Assembly: GCA_035610365.1 (NCBI GenBank)
Contig: CM069435.1
Coordinates: 82,741,389 to 82,805,388, forward strand
Reading direction: 5' to 3'
DNA from: Aquatica leii
Lineage: Eukaryota > Arthropoda > Insecta > Coleoptera > Lampyridae
Length of the DNA: 64,000 nucleotides
The translations under genes were made by a program, and so were the position numbers. The notes beneath the pieces are model-generated. The model was given only the letters and a program-made list of their open reading frames with translations, did no database searches and had not been told where the DNA came from. This document shows, one piece after another, positions 55,700-64,000 of the stretch (the first letter of the stretch is position 1; every line of letters starts with the position of its first letter).

Positions 55700-58011
55700 G
55701 GTATGTAATCTACTATTAATTATACATATGTTACCATGGGAATATGTATACTTACACCGTTTAGTCAAAATCAAAGAAGATATTGATAATAAATGTGGTT
55801 TTCAGCAGGATAAGTTAATTTACCATTTTTTAAATATGGTTGCTAAAATGCTTATTTTTGTCAATACAGTTATCCCTTTTTGTCAGAATGTGTATTAAGC
55901 TCTTGTATTCATGGATTCATATAAAAATGGATTTCAGGATAAGTTTACTTGCCCCGTTTTGACTTTTACCCACAGGTTTTCAACTACACTTTTTAACAAC
56001 CAATAGACACGTCAGTATACTTAAATATTTAATTATTATTCTCCAAATTGAATACAAATTATTATTTATACAAGAATCGTAACTGTATTAAATTCTAATA
56101 TAAGTAATTTCTTATTGTAAGTTAAATGTAGAATAGTAAAAAAGACATTTTGGTAAAATAAATATCATATTAAACAATCCTAAAAGGACTAGTTTTGCAT
56201 ATTAGATAATTGTTTAAAAGCAGGTAAAAACAGCCGGTAAGTGTATAAAAGAGGATACACTTTTGAATAATTAATTTTCCGAATAAAAAAGAAAAATACT
56301 ACTTAATTGCTAGGATTTAAAATCACTTGAAGTAATAAAGAGAAAGCTGCTTTTTCGTGACTATGCATTAGATCCCGAGTTCAAGTACATTTATCTCGAC
56401 GTTTTTCTGTAACAGCTTACAAAATTCAACATTCATTTTCCTCATTTTTTTTTCTTTAAGTAAACTATATAATAAAGTACCTGAACAGTTTTTTTTTATT
56501 TATGTAATATGCAAAATTGGTATAATTAAGTTGATGTAGTGTTCTTCACTTAAAGTGTAAATTTACTCTTCCGTTATTTTTATGCACGAGGTACTTTAGC
56601 ATTAACAAGGGTGAAATAACAAAAGATTCATTAGGAAACAGACATGGCCGTGTTCGCCAAATAATTGTTTATAAAGCATGAAATAGGTTCGCATGTTTAA
56701 TTGAATGATGAAAAGTATTAACCCAAGCAAGATTGTATGAAAAAGCAAATGGCGTACTGACAGATGGCATTGTTTTATAATAATGAAATTTTAAACTAGC
56801 TGGCAGAGAAAATTCTCTTAAAGGAGTGTCTGAAAAATTGGCTTTCTATGTGAATAAAAGAGATGTAAATGTCAGAGCGTCCTTATGGTTAAGAAAAATG
56901 AATGAGGTTGTTTGATGTAGAGATTAAAAATTTAAATTTAAAATGTCGCGGCAGTTAAAAGTTCTATAAAAAGGAACGGTTTCTTCAATATGAATCCAAG
57001 TTAAATGAGTCTTATTAGTTTTAAACTTTTGTGTGTTACGTAAATATAAATATATTTAACACTGCTTTATTATTACATTAGCAATAATTTAAATGAATTT
57101 ATAAAAAAATGTTAAGTTTAAATTTCTTAAAGAACACCTTAAAGTAAACTTCTAAACATAAGTAAAAATTTTGTCTAAAATGGTCTGCACATGTAGACTA
57201 AAAATTCTAAAATTGTATAACGAAAAGTAAATAATTGCTATATTAAGAATAGTGTAATTTATTTAAAAATTAAACAACTTACAAGCTTTCAAACGGAAAC
57301 TATGTTCTTCGTCAGCTAGTATAAATTATAATAACAAATATAAAACTAAGGTAACTGGAAAAAACAAATCGTAAAAGAACTTGATAATTAACGTTTTTCT
57401 GGCTACAGCATTTGCTGGAAGATTTAAAGAAAACCATCATAAGATTTGTTATGTTAAAAAGTTAGTAGATTAATTTTCAAGTATAGAATTTGTCCCTGAA
57501 CACACCCCACCTCTTCGTCGGCAATGCTAACTTTTATAAGAGCGTATTTTATTTATTTCCTGTTAACGTTTTGTAAAATACGAACGAACGGTCCGTAGCG
57601 GTCTCTCCGGCCCATCAAGAATTTCATTATTAAATTTTTTCACGCCATTTCACGTGAATATGTGCACGAATTCTGCGTATTGTTAGGTAAAACCTTATTT
57701 TGGAGTATGTGATTTTATAATGTTTTTTTTTGTATTAAGGGCTTAAATTAATTCTGTAGCGGGTCCGATCCCTTTAGTTGTAATCTTATCAGTGACGTTG
57801 GTAAAGCACCTGCTCGTCGAAAAGCTTCTATGACGTGAGGTCGCTAAAGGCTAAGGGGTTATACACCACTTTATGGGTAGAATTACTTATACAAGTTAAT
57901 TAGAGGGAAGCTCGGTGCATTCTTTTACGTCAAATATTGTATGCATTAAATCAAATTACTTGTGCTAACACCGTATGTACGCTTTGTATCAAATTGCATA
58001 TTACGTTTTAG
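55700..58011. other. Long stretch without a recognised gene
   Basis: AT-rich up to about 57480. The part 57490-57880 is less AT-rich. A tRNA-promoter-like word GTTGGTAAAGCACCTGC at 57799 is not supported by a proper tRNA fold. It ends in TTACGTTTTAG, a splice acceptor for the next candidate exon. Confidence 0.35.
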
Positions 58012-58060
58012 GTCAGACTAGCACAGAATTAGCTAATCCCCTACTGGATAGTACAGAAAT
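58012..58060 (+). CDS. Candidate short exon C1 (host gene)
   Basis: A 49-nt segment sits between TTACGTTTTAG and a near-consensus donor GTAAGTAT. Only one frame is open: phase-1 entry reading QTSTELANPLLDSTE, leaving in phase 2. Joined to the next candidate exon it would give M-C-R-Q-S and a stop. The LANPLLDST stretch resembles NEDPLISD of candidate exon B. The protein is not recognised. Confidence 0.4.
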
Positions 58061-58469
58061 GTAAGTATTGCATTATCTATTTTATTTCGTTGTTCATATC
58101 GATTATTAGAATGGTCACACGTACATACTAGGTTGTAATCACAATTAATGTTTAACTTTTTTTTTGTGTCACATACTTATCAAGTGCGCTTTGATTCTCG
58201 ATACTTTTGATTTACGTATACTTGTATTCTTTGCATGCTTCGAATGTAAAAGTTTAGACCGACAAGGTCAGTTTGCTGATGTGCTACATGTTGCCTAGTC
58301 AAAGTGCGTAACTTGTACCGGGTTTGTGATATCAACCCATGTAATATTGTTTGCAACGTTCACATAACGATACTTATATACTGTCTTTGTCTTCTTCAAC
58401 TACTTCTGTGACACAATAAATATATATTCTGTGTTATCACTTCTGTTGTGTTATTTGTTTTTTTTACAG

Positions 58470-58485
58470 GTGCAGGCAGAGTTAA
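58470..58485 (+). CDS. Candidate terminal exon C2 (host gene)
   Basis: A strong acceptor (TTTGTTTTTTTTACAG) precedes GTGCAGGCAGAGTTAA. Entered in phase 2 from exon C1 it gives CRQS-stop; entered in phase 1 it would instead read AGRVKRYPLI-stop, faintly like exon A. GC-richer sequence to about 58640 would be 3' untranslated. Confidence 0.35.
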
Positions 58486-59516
58486 ACGATATCCCCTAAT
58501 TTAGTTTTTTTTGTGCTTTTTTATATTTAATTTATAATTAAGCATCACAAAGCATGCGACTCCCTCTCCGGAAGAACTGTGCTAGCCGTCGCTTATTCTT
58601 TGTTACCAGAAAACCAGTGTAACAAATTAAGAAATGATAGGTAACCAGGTGTCAGATAGTTCGTAACCACTTTCTCTGATTTTTCTTGAATTTCAGTTCT
58701 TTTATGTTATCGAGAGTGTCTAGTGCACGTTCGCCAATGGCAGACTTAGTAGGCGCTAGAGTAAACAAAGATGTTTTTTGTGTTATGTTGCGTGTCGTTA
58801 ATCATTAGGTTTCACAATTCGTATTTTCATAAAATTCTTGCCGTATAATTTAATATTTGAGTGAAGATACATCATCGTATTCTAGTTTCCGGCTTATTTT
58901 TCTGTCGACTGTTGCTGCACGTGGTTGGAATTGTTCATAAATTTGAATCGTTTAATCGTAAGTACTTTCATTTTATTTAATTCAACGTCGCTTTACTATT
59001 ACGTTTTTAGCAAATCGAGTTCCAAATGTAGATTCTTTTGTTTAAAGACTTTTAGATTGGTTTTACGCTACTATACTATACGCAAGTAACAAAATGGTGA
59101 TTGACGCTATAGTTCGTTTTGCAAAAATTTTACGGAGTCGTTTTTCATAAACCTATTAAAAGAAAATACACATCCCACTTTACACCTGTTTAACTTGTGG
59201 TGAATTAATTTTAATCTCATATAAATAATTTGGGTGGATGACCTAAGTGGCTACTGCAAAAAAAAAGACTTTGACTTCGACCAGTTGTCGCTAACTAAAA
59301 AACTTTTTTTTAAATGAGGTGTTACTTATCTTATGCTTTCAGCGAAATTAATTGTGTCTAAGTTTATAACTGGTGGCGCGTACGTATTTGCATTTCTTTA
59401 AAACAAGATTTTAGCTGTATTTGATGATGTTAAGCTTTCAACGTTATTAGTTATTGGTAAAGTTTTTTTTTCTTCTTTTGTTGTAGTCTAATTGTTATTG
59501 GTTTTTATGTATCTTA
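58486..59516. other. UTR-like then unassigned stretch
   Basis: The first 150 bp fit a 3' untranslated region. Around 58730-58965 composition is mixed and ends in ATCGTAAGTACTTT, a possible splice donor of a 5' exon. No coding frame was recognised. Confidence 0.3.
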
Positions 59517-59987
59517 GTTTAAGAGGGGCATAAAACCTACTCAAGTTTTTTTATGTGCCGACGTTTTGTGTACGAAGTCTACACTTCTTCAGGCCACTGC
59601 AATTTCATTCAAGTAAGTATTACATAATAATCAAAAACAGAATAATAAAGATTTAAATTATTTACAAATAAAAACAACGTAAGTACTTACACGAAATAAT
59701 TTACATTAACGTAGAATAGATAAATAACAAATACATAATAAACTAACAGAATGACAGGTATAATCAATATTTGTCAAGGTGAAAGTTATCAGTGTATAGA
59801 ATTAAACAGAAAATATTATTACTTTTTACTTATGTTGTTTTCTTTTTAATAAATTCAGTTGGCCTGAACAAATGGACACAACCGTTCCACAAAACGTCGC
59901 CCTAAGAACACATATAAAGTAGTTTTTATAGTCTCTCCTACAAAATAAAGTGTTTACCGATATAATTTTAATCAAGCATTAGGAGGT

Positions 59988-60300
59988 CTAAAACGCTTTT
60001 CTTAAGAAAATATTATCTGCTAGCAATATTATAATATTACTTTTGTGGATATTGATAAATATCAATTTGGAAACCAATCTTTTTCTATAATTATTTTCCA
60101 CATCCAATATTGTAGGATTATTAAAATCATAACTGTGTCTAATGTTAATGTAATGTAAAGATAAAGCTGTTTTGCCTTTTTTGTTAGTGCAATGATATTT
60201 ATGGTTACTTAACCTATTTTTTACTTTCTGTTTGGTTTGACCAATATAATACACTTAACAACCCATACAATCTAGTTTATACACTACATCGTGTTTTTCT
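59988..60300 (-). pseudogene. PLE GIY-YIG endonuclease domain
   Basis: From 60300 the minus strand reads EKHDVVYKLDCMGC, a stop, then VYYIGQTKQKVKNRLSNHKY, ALSLHYINIRHSYDFNNPTI and YRKRLVSKLIFINIHK. It is a close relative of the domain at 10553-11029. An internal stop lies just before YYIG, and the residue matching the catalytic Glu reads Lys (RLVSKLI against RLVLEMI), so the nuclease is dead. Confidence 0.75.
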
Positions 60301-60847
60301 GTTATGCAAATTTTGCCTTTATTTTTATTGCAAAGTATTTTATAAATGGTGTATAATGGAGTTATACATTGCTATTTTGATATTATCTGTTTATAAAATT
60401 GCGATGATTTTTTTTAGTTTGGAACATTTATGATTTTAGTGTAAATAATGTTAGAGTCAGTATTAAAGTTAGTAACAGTAAGGTTTATAGATGGTGTAGT
60501 GTTAGCAGTTATGTTAGCATGTGTGAGTATTTTATTTATACTGTTGTTGGGATAGTTGTTCTGTCTAAGTATGGTGTTTTGAATGCTTAAATTTTTAACA
60601 GAAAATTGTGGGCTACTTAAACCTAAAATTTTATTTGTTATATCCTTGATATTGATTTTTTAATGATGTCGACGATGTTTAGATATATAATTGACAATTC
60701 TATTTGAGGCTATAGGTTAAGTGTAAGTACTTACATTGTTTTTACCTGTAAATAATTTGAATTTTCATTATTATGTAACACTTACTTGAATACAATTGCA
60801 GTAGCCTGAAGAAGTTTACACTTCGTACACAAAACGTCGCTATATAA

Positions 60848-61018
60848 AAAAATCTTAAGCTTGCGCGGTTATTTTGTTTATGAGTGTCAGTGACGACAAT
60901 ACGGCAAAAACCAAGTTCTACTTCTTGTTTTGGCTCTCAAAAAGACACTAAGACCAACCCTAAAAGGTTTGGATGTTTAACTACAACGCGGTCTAAGTCA
61001 AAAGTCGCTTATAATCAT
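60848..61018 (+). mobile_element. Foldback element, third copy, inside the PLE end
   Basis: Starts ATCTTAAGCTTGCGCGGTTA, as in the 10184 insert, lacks most of the left arm and the hammerhead-like core, and ends with the right arm (GCGGTCTAAGTCAAAAGTCG, CTTATAATCAT). It splits the terminal piece of the PLE. Confidence 0.65.
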
Positions 61019-61040
61019 AGTTTTTATGCCCCTCTTAAAC

Positions 61041-61489
61041 GCAGATATATATATAAAACAACTAAGTTATTACTTATATTAATTCTTGAGCTACCTTTAT
61101 TGTATCTAAAATCTTTAATTAATATTTTACTTTCAGTCGAGTATATTATACAGCCTTCATTTTATTTTGTTATTGAGTATTACAGATTACGTTGACTTGA
61201 TCCGATCGGGTATCCTTAAATATTAATCGTATTCAAACACAGTTTAGCAAATTTTAGTAGTCGATTGCATTTTTGCACTATTTGTAAGTGTGGAGGGTAT
61301 TATTACTAAAGTAACAATTATTACTTAGCTACCATGCTAAGAAACTTGAAGTTTAAGGATAAGTTTTACGTTTTGATTTTGTTATTGATTGTTTATGATT
61401 CAAATTTTCAATTTTTTTTTTGTTTAGAAAACAAAAGTAGTAGTATACAATTGTTAATGTTAAATTAATTTGCTTTGTATCTGTAGCTG
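61041..61489. other. AT-rich stretch, nothing recognised
   Basis: A TA-rich run follows the PLE end. No gene was recognised before the LINE fragment. Confidence 0.35.
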
Positions 61490-63015
61490 TCTTAAATTCA
61501 TTGTTTTGTTGGAAGATGGAAAGGAATTTCCTTTAATTTACGGCGACGATCTCACCATGATCACAAACGGGATGTTTGTGGCAACTGTATCAAACATAAT
61601 GCAAAATGCACTAAACACCGCACCGTCGAAAAATCATGCAAAAAAGACGGACTATTAATAAACATAGCTAAGACGGCAATCGTTTCGTTTACCAAACGAC
61701 GAAAAACGGATGACATAAAACTACCTACAATGTACAGAGTCACGCTCTCGATACTAGACTAACCTTTAACGTACAATCTACAAAAAGTCACAACGAAGAC
61801 CATCAAGGTTCTTAATACAACCAAACTGATGGTTGGGCACACATGAGGATTAAAACCCACAATGACCAAATGGTTATATACTGTGGTGACAAGATCTATC
61901 ATCACATACGGTGGTTGTATGAAGTGAAAGAACCAACTTGAAAAACACAGCTGCAATAAGAACCATGCCCACAGCTGCCATAGAAGTATTACTTTGGTTT
62001 CTACCATTACACCACGTTGTAATGATGAAAGCAAGACAAACAGTATACAGGCTGCAGATTAATGAACACGCGTCAATTACCGGAAAAAACAAACCGGGTA
62101 TATACAATGTGCTGCGTGAAGAAACAATCTTAACTATAAGATCTGATTTCACAAAAAAGTATTATATCTTAATGAAATTTAAAGTCATAATACCATCACA
62201 AGAGTAGTGGACAAAAAACATTTACCCGAGTGCTGTTAAAAAAACTATATGGTACACAGATAGGGCCAAAAATCGTAACGGTATTGGTGCAGGAATACAT
62301 GGAGGCAAGCACCACTGAAAGCAATATTCACTGAACTTGGATAATTTCAAGCTAAAGTTGCCGTTATTGACTGATGTGTTAGAAACATTGTCAACTCAAA
62401 ATAATACGCAAACAGTCCGATATCGATCATGTCTACCAGCCTAGCAGCACTACTGACGCTAAGATTGCCAGTAATAAAATCCAAACTAATTATGGAATGC
62501 ATAAACAGTCTGAAAATATTGACAACTTGCCAACCAATGCAGTTTATCTAGATACTAATAGACCAAAATTTGAAGGAAAAATTAATGACGGACGCACTAG
62601 CTATAAAAACACAACAAGGACATATATCACAAAACTCTTACTTACAGAACCACAATCAAACACTTAAAATGGACAAAAGTTAAGAAAACTTAGGGGACTA
62701 ATAACAGGACACTGTAGCTTTAATAAACATATGTTTAGAATAGGACTGCAAAGTAGCCCTCTATACCGCGGATGCTTAGAGTACGACGAAACTTTGCAGC
62801 ATCTGCTGTGTAAATCCTAAGCATATCAAACGTAACCCACAACGATTCTTGGCAATTTAAAACTAACCGATGATGAGTTGAAAAAGGCCCATTGGGATAA
62901 GCTTCTGGACTTCATTGACAAAATAGAACTGCTGAGTGAGATAAATCCGAGGTGCACAAAAAGACTAGAAAGACCGCAGTGTACGCGCGCTAAACGAACC
63001 ACTTTTGGAATTAAA
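61490..63015 (+). mobile_element. Decayed LINE with RNase H (I/R1/Loa-like), 5'-truncated
   Basis: The fragment starts in the RT palm with LIYGDDLTMITNG, where the polymerase box usually reads YADD (near 61530), and TVSNIMQNALN. RT thumb words include IAKTAIVSFTKRRKTD-like text near 61665-61710, IRTMPTAAIEVLLWFLPLHH near 61955-62015 and YRLQINEHA. An RNase H start WYTDRAKNRNGIGAGIHGGK lies near 62250 (the usual TDGSK is changed). The C-terminal RGLITGHCSFNKHMFRIGLQ and SSPLYRGCLEYDETLQHLLC near 62690-62815 hold the Cys/His knuckle-like end. Stops and shifts are frequent, so it is dead. The RNase H domain points to the I/R1/Loa side of LINEs. Confidence 0.75.
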
Positions 63016-63026
63016 AAAAACTCAAA

Positions 63027-63193
63027 GGTCCGGTTTCACCATTAAGAATTAAACTCCAAATTAACTAACCTACGGTTAATTTTGAAATCCTGTCTAATTA
63101 TTGGTTAGCTTGAAACCACTAACCAATGATATGACAGGATTTTAAAATTAACTGTAGCTTACTTAGTTTAATCCTTAATGGTGAAACCGGGCC
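63027..63193. mobile_element. 167-bp hairpin MITE
   Basis: The ends GGTCCGGTTTCACCATTAAG and CTTAATGGTGAAACCGGGCC are inverted. The interior also pairs (AAATCCTGTC with GACAGGATTT, GGTTAG with CTAACC), so the whole unit folds on itself. AAA lies on both sides and may be a 3-bp target duplication. No coding capacity. Confidence 0.8.
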
Positions 63194-63310
63194 AAAGGGT
63201 CCTTTTATTCCAAGGTTTTATGGACTACCAAAAATACATAAATCAAATGCACTACTTTGACTAATTGTTAGCTGTATGGGATCGACAACCTATAAATTAA
63301 CTGAGTATTT
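63194..63310 (+). pseudogene. Penelope-like RT scrap
   Basis: Reads IPRFYGLPKIHKSNALL then LIVSCMGSTTYKLTEYF. This matches the N-terminal RT block of PLEs (FYGLPKIHKP...RPIVSSIGSPTYNLA). It is short and truncated on both sides. Confidence 0.65.
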
Positions 63311-63649
63311 TTTTTTAACAATATATAACTGTGTTATGACAATTCGTCGCAAAGATAAATTACAAGAAGAATTAGATCACTTTAAAAAAGTTTTATTGAA
63401 AAGCAAGTAAAACTACAAGAAAAATCCAACTTTAACAAATTATTCAATTAAAAGCAAAAATGCTATTCTGGTTTTTGTTGCCAACTTAAGTGAAATGGAA
63501 GAATATTAAAAAAACATAACAATAAACCAATCCAAAAATTGCAAATTTTCGTACGTTTGTCAAATTTGACGACATGACACGTGTTGTATTTCGTGTCTTA
63601 ACGAATGTTTCGTTTGTTATTTCATTTTTTATGACTCAGTGAAGCGAAC

Positions 63650-63681
63650 CTGACGAAGTGTTCATCGCGAACACAAAACTT
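63650..63681 (+). other. Hammerhead-like PLE end motif
   Basis: CTGACGA, the stem GTGTTC/GAACAC around ATCGC, then AAAACTTTG. It is a diverged member of the motif set seen with the other PLE pieces. Confidence 0.45.
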
Positions 63682-63839
63682 TGCAATTAACTAAATTAGT
63701 TGCTTCTTTTTCTTCCTTCTATAAGAAGGCATCATTAATTTGACTGTAACAATTCGAAACATAATAAATTTTCTTATAATGCTATCACAAAAATTTGTTG
63801 AATCTTGTAAATTTTTACAATATTTGTAGAGTGTACCAA

Positions 63840-64000
63840 GTCCCATGCATCTTTCACAGAGTATAAATTGTTGGAACTGGTAGAACTATTACTAGATCGA
63901 AAAAAACACAAAAAACGTCTTTGTTTATTTCAGCGTATTAAGTCTGCCATTGCCGAACATTCATTAGACACTCTCCATAACATAAACTTTGAGAAAACTA
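63840..64000 (+). pseudogene. GIY-YIG-like endonuclease scrap, cut by the window end
   Basis: The last block reads RIKSAIAEHSLDTLHNINFE and continues to the window edge. This is the segment after the catalytic Arg/His helix in PLE GIY-YIG domains (SAVAEHS...GHxIDFE). The upstream YIG core is not visible. It belongs with the PLE pieces nearby. Confidence 0.5.

Larger units (their letters stand above)
59517..61040 (-). mobile_element. Penelope-like element with inverted terminal pieces
   Basis: The ends are inverted: GTTTAAGAGGGGCATAAAAC at 59517 and TTTTATGCCCCTCTTAAAC ending at 61040, each joined to a hammerhead-like core facing the nearer end (minus at 59561-59594, plus at 60808-60840). A further plus-strand core lies at 59863-59899. 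Between them the minus strand encodes the linker (NTILRQNNYPNNSINKILTH near 60560) and the GIY-YIG endonuclease. The right terminal piece is interrupted by a copy of the foldback element (60848-61018). Inverted and rearranged ends are a known feature of Penelope insertions. Confidence 0.75.

Noticed and set aside
57755-57870. tRNA gene or tRNA-derived SINE (GTTGGTAAAGCACCTGC, GGGTCCGATCCC)
   Set aside because: The A-box-like and B-box-like words are in the wrong order for one tRNA unit and no cloverleaf can be drawn.

Overview
The window reads as a gene-poor, AT-rich (by eye about 70% A+T) arthropod nuclear segment, most likely insect. It has spliceosomal GT-AG introns, large empty introns or intergenic DNA, and a dense, nested repeat load: Tc1/mariner, hAT, a tyrosine-recombinase (Crypton-like) element, Ty3/gypsy, BEL/Pao, Penelope-like elements (PLEs), LINEs, foldback elements and a satellite. 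No bacterial operons, CRISPR arrays, tRNAs or intact rRNA genes were seen. The species cannot be named from the sequence.

Layout. 0.8-1.8 kb: decayed DDE transposase. 2.1-4.2 kb: PLE endonuclease remnant next to a decayed hAT transposase (both minus). 6.5-9.1 kb: BEL/Pao fossil split by a 120-bp-armed foldback element and by a short-element tail carrying an 18S rRNA-like scrap. 9.6-11.5 kb: two PLE pieces head to head, the right one holding a 308-bp foldback insert between 13-bp direct repeats. 13.7-19.3 kb: young Ty3/gypsy element with near-identical 561-bp LTRs, whose pol ends in an OARD1/TARG1-like macrodomain. 19.6-26.0 kb: decayed minus-strand LINE, invaded by a 2.6-kb mariner-like element (DD41D spacing, 619-bp inverted arms, open transposase) and by a dispersed repeat. 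27.9-29.6 kb: apparently whole Tc1 element with a 119-bp intron in its transposase. 29.7-31.3 kb: satellite of about 262-bp units. 36.9-42.1 kb: old Ty3/gypsy fossil carrying a Crypton-like insertion. 43.0-44.4 kb: BEL/Pao scrap, PLE reverse transcriptase and a foldback copy. 48.6-54.1 kb: LINE, second copy of the dispersed repeat, piggyBac-like scrap, and a decayed arthropod repeat protein (minus). 54.7-55.7 kb: palindromes. 59.5-61.0 kb: PLE with inverted ends. 61.5-64.0 kb: RNase H-bearing LINE, a hairpin MITE and PLE scraps.

Host coding sequence is scarce. Short plus-strand segments at 45.19, 46.67, 58.01 and 58.47 kb look like 3' terminal exons. The first three share phase-1 acceptors, so they could be alternative last exons of one gene whose body lies upstream.

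The two most interesting points are the macrodomain fused to the gypsy integrase, with both catalytic residues of TARG1 retained, and a recurring hammerhead-like core (CTGAAGA, short stem, AAACG) at eight places tied to PLE pieces and a foldback family.
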